From an uncultured Eubacterium sp. (lineage in GTDB: Bacteria; Bacillota; Clostridia; Oscillospirales; Acutalibacteraceae): a DNA stretch of 61,116 bases. Position 1 is the first letter of the stretch. Each line of letters begins with the position of its first letter. A program made the position numbers and the translations under genes. The DNA is taken from assembly GCA_900542875.1 (NCBI GenBank), contig UQPH01000005.1, forward strand, positions 1 to 61,116, read 5' to 3'. This document shows, one piece after another, positions 49,838 to 58,129 of this stretch. The notes below the pieces were generated by a model. The model did no database searches and was not told the DNA's origin. It was given only the letters and a program-made list of their open reading frames with translations.

Positions 49838-51253
49838 TTATTGTTCTTTTGAAAGTTCTTTTTTGCCCTCTTCGGTGTCACGGTAATACTGGGTATAGGG
49901 GTGGAAGTGCTCCTCGTTTTCCCAAATTTCCTTTGCCTTTGGTGCCCATGCTTTAGCGTAGCAGTCGCACTTTGCACAAAGTTCTTCCGCACTTTCGGGG
50001 CAGTTGAGATTTGTTGATTTCGCGCCCGTTTTTGATATGATTTTTCTGAGTGCCTGCGGATTTTCGAGCATTGGACAGGGTCTGAGCATATTGTTATTAA
50101 ACGGCTGACCCTTGTAATATTCCTTAAACAGAGGAGATCTGAGACATTCGAGAATGCTCTTTTCCCTTATGTTGCTGTCGCTGTAATGAATGAATACGCA
50201 CGGTTCGGCATCGCCTTCGCTGTTGATGTGGAAATAGTTTCTTCCGCCTGCGATACAGCCGCCGACAAATTCGCCGTCGTTTTGAAAGTCCATGGTGAAT
50301 ATCGGCTTGCCGCCGTTTGAGGAACGCTTTGCTCTGATTGTTCGCATAACATGCTCTCTCTGCTCGGGAGTTAGGAGCAACTCTGTATCGGCGTCCGAGC
50401 CGACAGGCATATAGTGGAAATACAGTGCGAATTTTGCGCCTGCGTTAATCTCCATATCGTAGAATTCGTCGCTCGTTACGGCATCGCAGTTTTTTGAGGT
50501 GTAGCATACCGATGTGCCGAACAGGCACTTGTGCCTTTTGAGCAGAGCCATTGCGTTCGTTACTTTTTGATATACTCCGTCTCCTCTTCTTGCGTCGGTT
50601 GTCTCTTCTGTGCCCTCAACGGAAAGCGCAAGGGCAAGGTTTCCGGCTTTCTTCATCTCTTCGCAGAATTCATCGTCAACCAGCGTGCCGTTTGTAAACG
50701 CAAGGAAGATGCAGTCGGAGTTTTCTTTTACCAAGGTTAATATGTCTTTTTTGCGTACAAGCGGCTCGCCGCCTGTAAACATAAAGAAGTGCGTGCCGAG
50801 AGCCTTTGCTTCGGTTACGATTTTTCTCATTTCGTCAAGCGACAGATTTGATTTGTGCCCGTACTCGGCAGCCCAACAGCCTTTGCATTTTAGGTTGCAG
50901 GCAGAGGTCGGGTCCATAAGAATTATCCACGGAATGTTGCATTTGAGCTTATCTCTGTTTTCACGCAGGGTTGATGTTCCGATGTATCCTGCGTCAACGG
51001 CAAAGGTGAGCAGCATTTTTGACAGACAGTCTCTGTCTATATCGTTTAATATATTGTAGACATAGTCGTGCCATGTGTTATTGGGGTTTGTGATAATATC
51101 CAGCGGCGCAGTCCATGTGCTCTCGGGAAACAGATTTCCCGTGATCGCTTTTCCTACCTTCAGCGCTTTGGGAATATTTCTTTTTGGATTTTTATACACA
51201 TATTTTACAAGAAGCCTTCCTGCTTTGTGAAGGGTGCTTGGCTTGAATTTCAT
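49838..51253 (-). CDS. Radical SAM/SPASM-type protein, second copy
   Basis: The 471-residue product has CX3CX2C at Cys119, Cys123 and Cys126 (CNLKCKGC), TGGEPLV, and a C-terminal Cys-rich end (CIAGGRNYFHINSEGDAEPC, CPMLENPQ, LCAKCDCYAK). It is similar along its length to the product at 2664-4088, including IPWIILMDPTSACNLKCKGC against WAILMDPTAACNLKCKGC. It has one more Cys pair at the end (CAKCDC), so the auxiliary cluster may differ. The substrate is unknown. argS lies 36 bases upstream. Confidence 0.9.
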   Translation of the reverse strand: MKFKPSTLHKAGRLLVKYVYKNPKRNIPKALKVGKAITGNLFPESTWTAPLDIITNPNNTWHDYVYNILNDIDRDCLSKMLLTFAVDAGYIGTSTLRENRDKLKCNIPWIILMDPTSACNLKCKGCWAAEYGHKSNLSLDEMRKIVTEAKALGTHFFMFTGGEPLVRKKDILTLVKENSDCIFLAFTNGTLVDDEFCEEMKKAGNLALALSVEGTEETTDARRGDGVYQKVTNAMALLKRHKCLFGTSVCYTSKNCDAVTSDEFYDMEINAGAKFALYFHYMPVGSDADTELLLTPEQREHVMRTIRAKRSSNGGKPIFTMDFQNDGEFVGGCIAGGRNYFHINSEGDAEPCVFIHYSDSNIREKSILECLRSPLFKEYYKGQPFNNNMLRPCPMLENPQALRKIISKTGAKSTNLNCPESAEELCAKCDCYAKAWAPKAKEIWENEEHFHPYTQYYRDTEEGKKELSKEQ

Positions 51254-51289
51254 AGGTACTCTCTTTCTGTCTGTCGTACTTTTGCTTAA

Positions 51290-52978
51290 TTACATTGATT
51301 CCGGAACGCTTACTTTGAGCATTACCAAAATGTTTTTGATTGTGTTCTTAACCGCAGTGCAAAGATAAAGTCTTGCTTTCGTGAGTCCCTCGTCCTCGGA
51401 TACAACCCTGTGTGCATTGTAGAACTTGTGGAATAATGTCGCAAGTTCGATAACGTAATGCGTAATTCTCGCCGGGTCGTAATTCTTTGCGGCTGTTATT
51501 ATTTCGTCCGTAAGACCCGACATAAAACTGATGAGTTCTCTCTCCTCATTTGAACTCAACTTTGAAAGAGTCTCATCCGTAGGCTCACCGATTTCAATAC
51601 CCTCTGCCTGTGCTTTTTTGATAATGGAACAGATTCTTGCGTGAGCGTACTGAACATAGTAAACCGGATTCTCGCTGCTGTTCTTTATTGCCAGGTCGAG
51701 GTCAAAGTCGCAATGCGAATTCGGCTCACGGAGATTGAACAAAAATCTCGCCGCATCAATCGGAACCTCGTCAAGCAGAGTGTTAAGTGTGATTGCTTTG
51801 CCCGAACGCTTTGAAAGTTTAACGGTTTCGCCGTCTCTTACGAGCCTTACCATCTGCATAATTACAGGGTCGAGCCTGTCTGCGTCAACGCCGAGTGCCG
51901 TCAAAGCCGCTTTCATTCTCGGAATATAGCCGTGGTGGTCTGCACCGAGCACATCTATGGCTTTGTCGTAGCCTCTCGTGACAAGTTTGTTGTAGTGGTA
52001 TGCAATGTCGGGCACAATGTAGGTAGGAATACCGTTTGCACGAATAAGAACAATGTCTTTGTCGTTTCCGTATTCGCTCGCCTTAAACCAAAGTGCACCG
52101 TCCTGTTCGTAGGTAACGCCTTTTTCTTTAAGCGCATCGATTACCTTTTTAACGCTTCCGTCATTGTGAAGAGTGGACTCTTTGAACCATTTGTCATAAA
52201 CGATTCTGTACTTTTTAAGGTCGTCCTCCAAGCCCTGAATATTAAGCGGAAGTGCATAGTCAACAAGTGCTTTCCTGCGTTCCTCTGAAGAAGTATTTGC
52301 ATACTTGTCGCCGTGTATGTTATAAAAATTCTTTGCGTGAACGGTAATGTCTTCGCCGTGATAAGCGTCCTCCGGCATTTCGATATTTTGTCCGCAGAGG
52401 TTTAAGTATCTTACTTCGAGTGAGGTTGCGAACTTTTCTATTTGGTTGCCTGCGTCGTTTACATAAAATTCTCTTTGAACATCATATCCTGCAGCATCAA
52501 GTACGCTTGCAAGGCAGTCGCCGATTGCACCGCCTCTTGCGTTTCCTATGTGCATAGGACCTGTCGGGTTTGCGCTGACGAATTCAACAAGGATTTTCTT
52601 TCCCTCGCCGAAGTCCGAACGGCCGTAGTTTTCGCCGCTTTTTACTATGTCTCTCAGTATTTCGTTGTAGTATTTGTCCGAAAAATAAAAGTTTATAAAG
52701 CCCGGACCTGCAATTTCTGTTTTTTCTATAAATGTGTTTTTGAGGTCTAAATTCTTTACTATTGCCTCCGCTATGGCTCTTGGTGCCATATGATATGCTC
52801 TTGCGCCTGCCATCGCTATGTTTGAGGAAAAGTCGCCGTTCTTCTTGTCCGACGGTTTTTCTATTATGAACTGAGGCACATCTGCCTCGGGCAGTTCTCC
52901 GCTTTTTATTGCGGCGTTTACGGCGTCGATTACCGTCTGCTTAAGCTGTTCCTCGGCTTTTTTTACTATCTGTGACAT
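51290..52978 (-). CDS. argS: Arginyl-tRNA synthetase
   Basis: This class I synthetase charges tRNA-Arg. The 562 residues show HIGH-type HIGN in NPTGPMHIGNARGG, FYVNDAGNQ, ALWFKAS, and KMSKS-type KLSKRSG. The N-terminal tRNA-recognition domain and the C-terminal DALR domain (NSSENPVYYVQYAHARICSI region) are complete. GGGAG precedes the ATG. It is the last gene of the ddl-DUF1934-argS operon, 13 bases after the DUF1934 stop. Confidence 0.98.
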   Translation of the reverse strand: MSQIVKKAEEQLKQTVIDAVNAAIKSGELPEADVPQFIIEKPSDKKNGDFSSNIAMAGARAYHMAPRAIAEAIVKNLDLKNTFIEKTEIAGPGFINFYFSDKYYNEILRDIVKSGENYGRSDFGEGKKILVEFVSANPTGPMHIGNARGGAIGDCLASVLDAAGYDVQREFYVNDAGNQIEKFATSLEVRYLNLCGQNIEMPEDAYHGEDITVHAKNFYNIHGDKYANTSSEERRKALVDYALPLNIQGLEDDLKKYRIVYDKWFKESTLHNDGSVKKVIDALKEKGVTYEQDGALWFKASEYGNDKDIVLIRANGIPTYIVPDIAYHYNKLVTRGYDKAIDVLGADHHGYIPRMKAALTALGVDADRLDPVIMQMVRLVRDGETVKLSKRSGKAITLNTLLDEVPIDAARFLFNLREPNSHCDFDLDLAIKNSSENPVYYVQYAHARICSIIKKAQAEGIEIGEPTDETLSKLSSNEERELISFMSGLTDEIITAAKNYDPARITHYVIELATLFHKFYNAHRVVSEDEGLTKARLYLCTAVKNTIKNILVMLKVSVPESM

Positions 52979-52991
52979 TTTTAACTCCCTG

Positions 52992-53420
52992 TTATTCGGT
53001 TATTTTATATTTTATGGTTACATCGTTTATTGATGATACGGCTCCGTTTACATCTATTTCGTATGCAAAATCGAATCTGCCTTCGTTTTCGTCATAGTGA
53101 TTTTCTACATTCTTTCCGAATATACCCATGAGCATATCGCCGTATTCCGTGCCGTAATTGCAAAGATGCCGCTTTGATTTTTCTATAATCAGCAGAGAAG
53201 AGTACGGTCCCGATTTCATCATCTCGACCTTGCTCTCGTCCTTTGCTATGGTCAGTTTTGATTTCAGTGAGGCATTGCTGTTTTCTATTGCCTCGGTGTA
53301 GCGGATAATGTAACTGTCATCCTTGTGCTCTATGGTTCCCACGGTTTTCATTTCTATTTTGTCTTTGTCGCCGTTATAATCCTGAGAACCCGTTATTGTG
53401 AGTAATGCTTTTCTCTGCAT
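52992..53420 (-). CDS. DUF1934 (YwiB-like) calycin-fold protein
   Basis: This 142-residue beta-barrel protein matches the YwiB/DUF1934 family (LTITGSQDYNGDKDKIEMKT, YIIRYTE, SSLLIIEKSKRHLCNYGTEY). The family regularly sits just before argS in Firmicutes, as here. The function is unknown. Its ATG shares one base with the ddl stop (TGATG). Confidence 0.85.
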   Translation of the reverse strand: MQRKALLTITGSQDYNGDKDKIEMKTVGTIEHKDDSYIIRYTEAIENSNASLKSKLTIAKDESKVEMMKSGPYSSLLIIEKSKRHLCNYGTEYGDMLMGIFGKNVENHYDENEGRFDFAYEIDVNGAVSSINDVTIKYKITE

Positions 53421-54487
53421 CAGATTATGCCCCCTCGCTCGAGTGCAAGATCTATCAGTCTGTCAATCAGTTGCGTATACGGTACGCCGACAGCCTCAAA
53501 AAGTTTCGGGTACATACTGATAGAGGTTTGACCCGGGATAGTGTTTATTTCGTTGAGCAGTACTTCCTGAGTGTCGTTTGTTACGAAGAAGTCGCATCTG
53601 CTCATTCCCTCACAGCCGAGAGCCTTGTATGCGCTTAGTGCGGCGGCTCTTACCTCGTTTCGTTTTTCTTCGCTTAAAAGAGCCGGAATGTGAAGTTCGG
53701 ATTCGGGATTATTGTATTTTGCGTCAAAGTCATAAAATTCTGCGGCTGCAACTATTTGACCCACCTCTGCGGCAATCGGCTCGTCGTTTCCGAGAACGGC
53801 GCATTCAACTTCTGCGCCCTTGATGAATTCCTCGAGGATAGCCTTTTTGTCCTGCTCATATGCGACTTGCATGCCGTGTCGCAGTTCTTCCTCGTTATGA
53901 GCCTTTGTGATTCCGACCGATGAACCTGCGTTGGCAGGTTTGATGAAAATAGGGAATCCTAGTTTTTTAACCGCCGTATCTATGCATCTTCGGCTGTCTT
54001 TGTCATATTCATATTTTGTAAATGAACACCACTTTGCCTGCTTTATTCCGAATGCGTCGGCAACGGCATTTGTTACCGCTTTGTCCATACAACTTCCCGA
54101 TGAGGTTGCGTCACAGCCTACAAACGGAATTTGTGCCAGTTGGAGAAGACCCTGTACCGTTCCGTCTTCTCCGTTCTTTCCGTGCAAAACAGGGAAGACG
54201 ACATCAACTTTAATTTTACTTCCGTCCTCGCATACTATTCCGTGAACAGAGGTGTCCGGGGTTATGTATGCCTTTTTGAGTGACTTTGATGTCAGCCATT
54301 TATCGTTCGGCAAAAGTTTAAGGTCATCATCAAACAAAAACCATTCGCCTTTTTTTGTGATGCCCAGCATTATGATGTCATATTTGCTCTTGTCGATATT
54401 TTCGAGTATGCTTTTTGCACTTATGCAACTGATGTCATGCTCCGATGAAACACCGCCGAAAAGCACACAACAAGTAATTTTATCCAT
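53420..54487 (-). CDS. ddl: D-alanine--D-alanine ligase
   Basis: This ATP-grasp ligase joins two D-Ala for peptidoglycan. Residues start MDKITCCVLFGGVSSEHDIS, with LHGKNGEDGTVQGLL, FIKPANAGSSVGITKA, EFYDFDAKY and LLNEINTIPGQTSISMYPKL. The Tyr in FYDFDAKY fits D-Ala-D-Ala rather than D-lactate activity, and the 355-residue length is normal. The sequence has a VanG/Ddl-like flavour in EFYDFD, so D-Ser use is a distant alternative. It is first in the operon with DUF1934 and argS. Confidence 0.95.
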   Translation of the reverse strand: MDKITCCVLFGGVSSEHDISCISAKSILENIDKSKYDIIMLGITKKGEWFLFDDDLKLLPNDKWLTSKSLKKAYITPDTSVHGIVCEDGSKIKVDVVFPVLHGKNGEDGTVQGLLQLAQIPFVGCDATSSGSCMDKAVTNAVADAFGIKQAKWCSFTKYEYDKDSRRCIDTAVKKLGFPIFIKPANAGSSVGITKAHNEEELRHGMQVAYEQDKKAILEEFIKGAEVECAVLGNDEPIAAEVGQIVAAAEFYDFDAKYNNPESELHIPALLSEEKRNEVRAAALSAYKALGCEGMSRCDFFVTNDTQEVLLNEINTIPGQTSISMYPKLFEAVGVPYTQLIDRLIDLALERGGII

Positions 54488-54537
54488 AAAAACCTTCCTA
54501 AAATAAAAAAATTGTTATCATTGTCAATATTCTACTT

Positions 54538-54566
54538 ATTTTACCATATCACAGGTGTAATATCAA
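54538..54566 (-). promoter_or_regulatory. SigmaA promoter of the ddl operon
   Basis: On the minus strand TTGATA (54566-54561), 17 bases, TAAAAT (54543-54538). Confidence 0.65.
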
Positions 54567-54619
54567 TATTATAATACTGATAAAGTGAAAAAATAATTCA
54601 TTCATTTTATAATAAATTA

Positions 54620-54648
54620 GTGACAAATTGCACAGTTTATGCTATAAT
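54620..54648 (+). promoter_or_regulatory. SigmaA promoter of the 54.7-59.3 kb membrane operon
   Basis: GTGACA (54620-54625), 17 bases, TATAAT (54643-54648). It is the only clear promoter found ahead of the six genes. Confidence 0.78.
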
Positions 54649-54711
54649 GCTTATGTCGATTTTTCAAAACTGCGGGCATTGTGCATATGTGCCGAATAAG
54701 GAGGGGCAGTT

Positions 54712-54939
54712 GTGACAGATAAGAACAGTAAAGATTCTCTTAGCCGTAATCTCAAAACAAAAGGGATTGTTATTCCATTGATATTTGCGGTTGTGGTTGT
54801 ACTTATTTGTATGCTTTTAAGTAATTTTGATCTCGGATTTTTGCCGAGCGGAACGCACGATGATGCATTGACTACTACAGCCACTACGGAAAAAACGGAG
54901 TTTGATGAAAATGAATTCTCACAAATTGTACAGGATTAA
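54712..54939 (+). CDS. Small single-pass membrane protein, first gene of the membrane operon
   Basis: This 75-residue protein starts at GTG 54712 with AAGGAGGGG (54698-54706) in front. A cytosolic basic stretch (about 1-19) precedes one membrane helix (GIVIPLIFAVVVVLICMLLS, residues 18-37). An outside tail is Thr-rich then acidic (TTTATTEKTEFDENEF). I recognise no family. Its last 35 bases overlap the start of the next gene. Confidence 0.65.
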   Translation: MTDKNSKDSLSRNLKTKGIVIPLIFAVVVVLICMLLSNFDLGFLPSGTHDDALTTTATTEKTEFDENEFSQIVQD

Positions 54940-55873
54940 GGGTACGGTCTGTGACCTGCTTCTCGCTGTCATGATACTTGTGTTTACCTTGAGCGTGGCT
55001 ATGTCTGCCACAGTGGGAAATGTCGGCTTTTATTCTCATTTTTTGGATAATAAGCAGATAACAGCCGAACTTAAAACAGCTCTCGACTGCGAAACCGAGA
55101 AAATTGCACAAAAGACCGGTATCGAGCAAAAGGCATTTGAATTTGCCGTAGGTCAAAATAAAATAAGCACCGTGCAAAAGGAAATTGTTAAATCTGCGTT
55201 CAGCGGCTCGGATTATAATTATACCGACAGCGCAAAGATAAAAAGTTGCTATCGTGACGGCATTACCGAGTTTTACCGATATAACGGAATGGAACTTGAC
55301 GAGGATGCTCTCGAAGATGCCGTACCGCTTGCGTGCAAGGCATTTAATAAGGTTATGGGAATACAGAATAATATTGAGTTTGCGAACTTTGCTCATTTTC
55401 TTTCCCGAACCTCTGTGTTTATTGCGGTTGCTTCGCTGATATTTGTTCTTGCACTTTGTCTGAGAGTGTTTACACATTCCGGCGGCAGAACAAAAATGCA
55501 CAGTCACTATGCTTGTGCGCTTCTTTCGGCAGGCTATACGCTCGTGCTTTTATTTGTGCTTAATATTGTTACCGGCTATTCCTCAAAACTTTATCTTACA
55601 AATAATAAGGCACTTAACATAGCACTTTCGGGCGGATTTAACGCATACTTTCTTATAGAAGCGTGCTTTGGCGCAGCGTTTATTATCGCCGGTATATCTA
55701 TGATGCTTTATGTCGGCAGATATTACAGACATAAAGCGGCTAAGATTAAGCAGGAACAGGAAATTAACAGCGGAGTCTATGTTGCGTCGCAGTACGGCGA
55801 TGTGACGATAGGAGATATTGCCAAAGGCAGTAATAAAGAAATAACGGATGAAGAACAGGAGATACATAAATGA
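54905..55873 (+). CDS. Four-helix membrane protein A (paralogue of the 57.3 kb gene)
   Basis: The 322-residue product has one membrane helix near residues 12-32 (VCDLLLAVMILVFTLSVAMS). About 120 outside residues, mostly helical, then follow, and three further helices (VFIAVASLIFVLALCLRVF, CALLSAGYTLVLLFVLNIV, AYFLIEACFGAAFIIAGISMML). A cytosolic tail ends DEEQEIHK. TGIEQKAFEFAV and VMGIQNNIEF have counterparts in the 57.3 kb protein. Start ATG 54905 or 54911; GGAG is at 54897-54900, 4 or 10 bases before. No known family is recognised. Confidence 0.65.
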   Translation: MKMNSHKLYRIKGTVCDLLLAVMILVFTLSVAMSATVGNVGFYSHFLDNKQITAELKTALDCETEKIAQKTGIEQKAFEFAVGQNKISTVQKEIVKSAFSGSDYNYTDSAKIKSCYRDGITEFYRYNGMELDEDALEDAVPLACKAFNKVMGIQNNIEFANFAHFLSRTSVFIAVASLIFVLALCLRVFTHSGGRTKMHSHYACALLSAGYTLVLLFVLNIVTGYSSKLYLTNNKALNIALSGGFNAYFLIEACFGAAFIIAGISMMLYVGRYYRHKAAKIKQEQEINSGVYVASQYGDVTIGDIAKGSNKEITDEEQEIHK

Positions 55874-56709
55874 CAGAACTTACCGAGGCTTATAAAGAAA
55901 TTGCCAAGAACCTTGAGCAGCTTAACAGCGATCTCGGCTTTAAGAAAAGCGGCGAGGACGATAAAAGCATTACATTCGCCTCAGATAAAGGCGTTTACAG
56001 ATTGACCCACAACAGTGAAAGCAATATTCTTCAACTTGAGGTGTCTTACGAGGATAACGGGGCAAATACGGAATTTAATATTATTTCAAAGAATTTGTTT
56101 GACCTTTCCGAGATTGATTCAAGGGATATTAAATCAATTTCCAATGAAGTAATTGATGAACTTGAAAGGCTTTTTAAGGTTCGCAAGCAGGTTAATCTCG
56201 ATAAGGTTAAGATGCCGAAGGCTGTTTCAAGAACAAAGGCAAAAAACGGTATTATCAGTTATGATACCGACAGCCTTGCAAATCGTTTCGGTACTCTTTA
56301 TCCCGAGTATAAGGAGCAGATTAAAGCAAATATTGCCGCATACGGCGAGTTTTTGCCCGAAGATTTCTTTATGAATTACGGAACTGCAAAGGTGCTTGAC
56401 GTAATAAAGAACGGCACAAAGGCAGAGCAGAAGAAATTATTTAAGATGCTCGGCGAAGTTTATGAGGACGGAACCAATGATGTGCAGGATGTCATCGCCG
56501 TTACGATTCTCGGAGAAATGAAAAATGATAAAGAAATGATGAAAGTTGCCGATGAGTATATGACCGAGTATATGGCAGGTGCCGTGCATGAGGTAAATAA
56601 ACTTACGGCAAAGAAAAATCGTTTTACCAAGAGGCTCAACAATCCTCCGGCTTATAAGCCGAAAAAGAAAAAGAGCTTTTCGGCAATGAATCAGCTCGGT
56701 CAGCAATAA
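55870..56709 (+). CDS. Soluble protein of the membrane operon, unknown
   Basis: The 279-residue product overlaps the previous stop by 4 bases (ATGA), so it is translationally coupled. It has no membrane segment. The first part suggests an alpha/beta domain (KSGEDDKSITFASDKGVYRL, NILQLEVSYEDNG). The later part is helical and basic at the end (YKPKKKKSFSAMNQLGQQ). It probably binds the cytosolic face of its membrane neighbours, by inference. No family is recognised. Confidence 0.65.
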   Translation: MTELTEAYKEIAKNLEQLNSDLGFKKSGEDDKSITFASDKGVYRLTHNSESNILQLEVSYEDNGANTEFNIISKNLFDLSEIDSRDIKSISNEVIDELERLFKVRKQVNLDKVKMPKAVSRTKAKNGIISYDTDSLANRFGTLYPEYKEQIKANIAAYGEFLPEDFFMNYGTAKVLDVIKNGTKAEQKKLFKMLGEVYEDGTNDVQDVIAVTILGEMKNDKEMMKVADEYMTEYMAGAVHEVNKLTAKKNRFTKRLNNPPAYKPKKKKSFSAMNQLGQQ

Positions 56710-56731
56710 TAAAATTCGGGAGAAAGCAACG

Positions 56732-57259
56732 ATGAAGAGAAACTTATTAATTAAAGGTTTTGTTTTGCCTTTAGCATTGGGTCTCGTCTTTGGCGTGGCT
56801 TTCTTTTTCTTTGTTTCATCATCTTTGACGAATTACGCAGAGAAAGCCGTCGGAGAGATTGCGTATTTTGATTCCGACGAGAATGCAAAAAATAACGAGA
56901 CTGTCGGCAGTGTGACTTTCGGTGAGTCCGCTCTTGATATAAGGCTTGACTGTGACTACGGTTATATGATTAATTCTGCCAGCCTAAGGCACGGCTCTCT
57001 GCCGGATAAGTCGGCAGTCGGATATTATTATGTGCTCGAAAAGGATGTTGACGGGATAAAATTTCAGCCGCTTAATATGTCATACGACGACAGGAATTAT
57101 GCATATAAATATGTTGCCTCACTTGAATTTGAAAACGAGAGCAAACTTTTTTCTGCTTCTCTTCCCATAAGCCGGGGAGCGGTAGTCTATTATCAAAATA
57201 CAGCCGATTACGGGCTTAAAGGCGGATATACGGCGCTTGTTTTCGAGGAGGCGGAGTAA
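56732..57259 (+). CDS. Membrane-anchored outside protein of the membrane operon, unknown
   Basis: The 175-residue protein has one N-terminal membrane helix (LPLALGLVFGVAFFFFVSSS, residues 12-31) and an outside domain of about 140 residues, probably beta-rich (TVGSVTFGESALDIRLDCDY, GYYYVLEKDVDG, AVVYYQNTADYGLKGGYTAL). The pattern is of a signal-anchored extracytoplasmic domain. It starts 22 bases after the previous gene and shares TAATG with the next. No family is recognised. Confidence 0.65.
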   Translation: MKRNLLIKGFVLPLALGLVFGVAFFFFVSSSLTNYAEKAVGEIAYFDSDENAKNNETVGSVTFGESALDIRLDCDYGYMINSASLRHGSLPDKSAVGYYYVLEKDVDGIKFQPLNMSYDDRNYAYKYVASLEFENESKLFSASLPISRGAVVYYQNTADYGLKGGYTALVFEEAE

Positions 57260-58113
57260 TGGGACTTAAAAGCACAAGAAAGATTATTACCGCCTTGTTG
57301 ACGGCACTCATTATTTTTTCTCTTGAGGCGGCTGTTATAGGTTTTCTGGGTACTGCCGTTGCGGGGAATAAAAAACTTTATGTTAATGCAATAGCAAACC
57401 AAACGCTCGCTTCAGAGTGTGAAAAGCAACTTGATAATAAATATACTGTTCTTTCTCACCAAACGGGAATACCTAAGGACGTGTTCACCAGCGTTACCGT
57501 TAAGTACGATACGCTCACATCGCTTTCTCAGGCTGCCGAATATCTCTTTGACGAGAATGACGCAGAACTTAAAAACGATGCCAGAAAGCAGTATTTTACC
57601 GATACCTGTAAGGAATATTTGAACGCTAACGGCATTAAATATAATGAGGCGGATATAGAAAAAACGGCACAGGCGGCTTCCGATATTTACAGCGATACCG
57701 TCGGTATTCATAATCTTGAATTTCTTAAAAATACCGTAAATCGAATAAGGGAAAATTCCGCCAAGGCTATGTCGTTTTTCATTGTATTTGCCGCAATGGG
57801 AATAGGTTGTGTTTGCCTTATGTATAAGAAAAAGGAGCAAAGACTGCTTTACTCCTCGTACGGAATAATCGCAGGCGGAGTCGCAACTGTTTTCACTTCG
57901 CTTATTGCTCTTGTTTTCAGAGGACATAAGACCTTTGGCGTTTATTATGAAGTTTTTTACGATATGCAAAAAACTCAACTTTTATTTCTTCTTTTGGGAG
58001 GAGCGGCTTTGCTTGCAATCGGCGGCGTCATTTTTGCCGTTTCGATAAAAACCGCAAAAACAGAGGAACGCAGAAAGAATACCAGATTTTCCAAGATAGT
58101 TGATAAATTGTGA
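57259..58113 (+). CDS. Four-helix membrane protein B (paralogue of the 54.9 kb gene)
   Basis: The 284-residue product has the same plan as protein A: a helix at about 9-32, an outside helical region, three closing helices (AMSFFIVFAAMGIGCVCLMY, SYGIIAGGVATVFTSLIAL, LLFLLLGGAALLAIGGVIFA) and a basic tail. TGIPKDVFTSVT matches TGIEQKAFEFAV of A, and DTVGIHNLEF matches KVMGIQNNIEF, in the same places. The two are paralogues with two other genes between them. ATG 57259 shares its A with the previous stop. Confidence 0.65.
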   Translation: MGLKSTRKIITALLTALIIFSLEAAVIGFLGTAVAGNKKLYVNAIANQTLASECEKQLDNKYTVLSHQTGIPKDVFTSVTVKYDTLTSLSQAAEYLFDENDAELKNDARKQYFTDTCKEYLNANGIKYNEADIEKTAQAASDIYSDTVGIHNLEFLKNTVNRIRENSAKAMSFFIVFAAMGIGCVCLMYKKKEQRLLYSSYGIIAGGVATVFTSLIALVFRGHKTFGVYYEVFYDMQKTQLLFLLLGGAALLAIGGVIFAVSIKTAKTEERRKNTRFSKIVDKL

Positions 58114-58129
58114 TTTTGGGGTTGATGTT

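Noticed and set aside
53420..54487. Vancomycin-resistance D-Ala-D-Ser/D-Lac ligase
   Set aside because: The omega-loop Tyr (FYDFDAKY) fits a housekeeping ligase. No VanT, VanXY, VanH or VanX genes are nearby, and the gene sits in an operon with argS.
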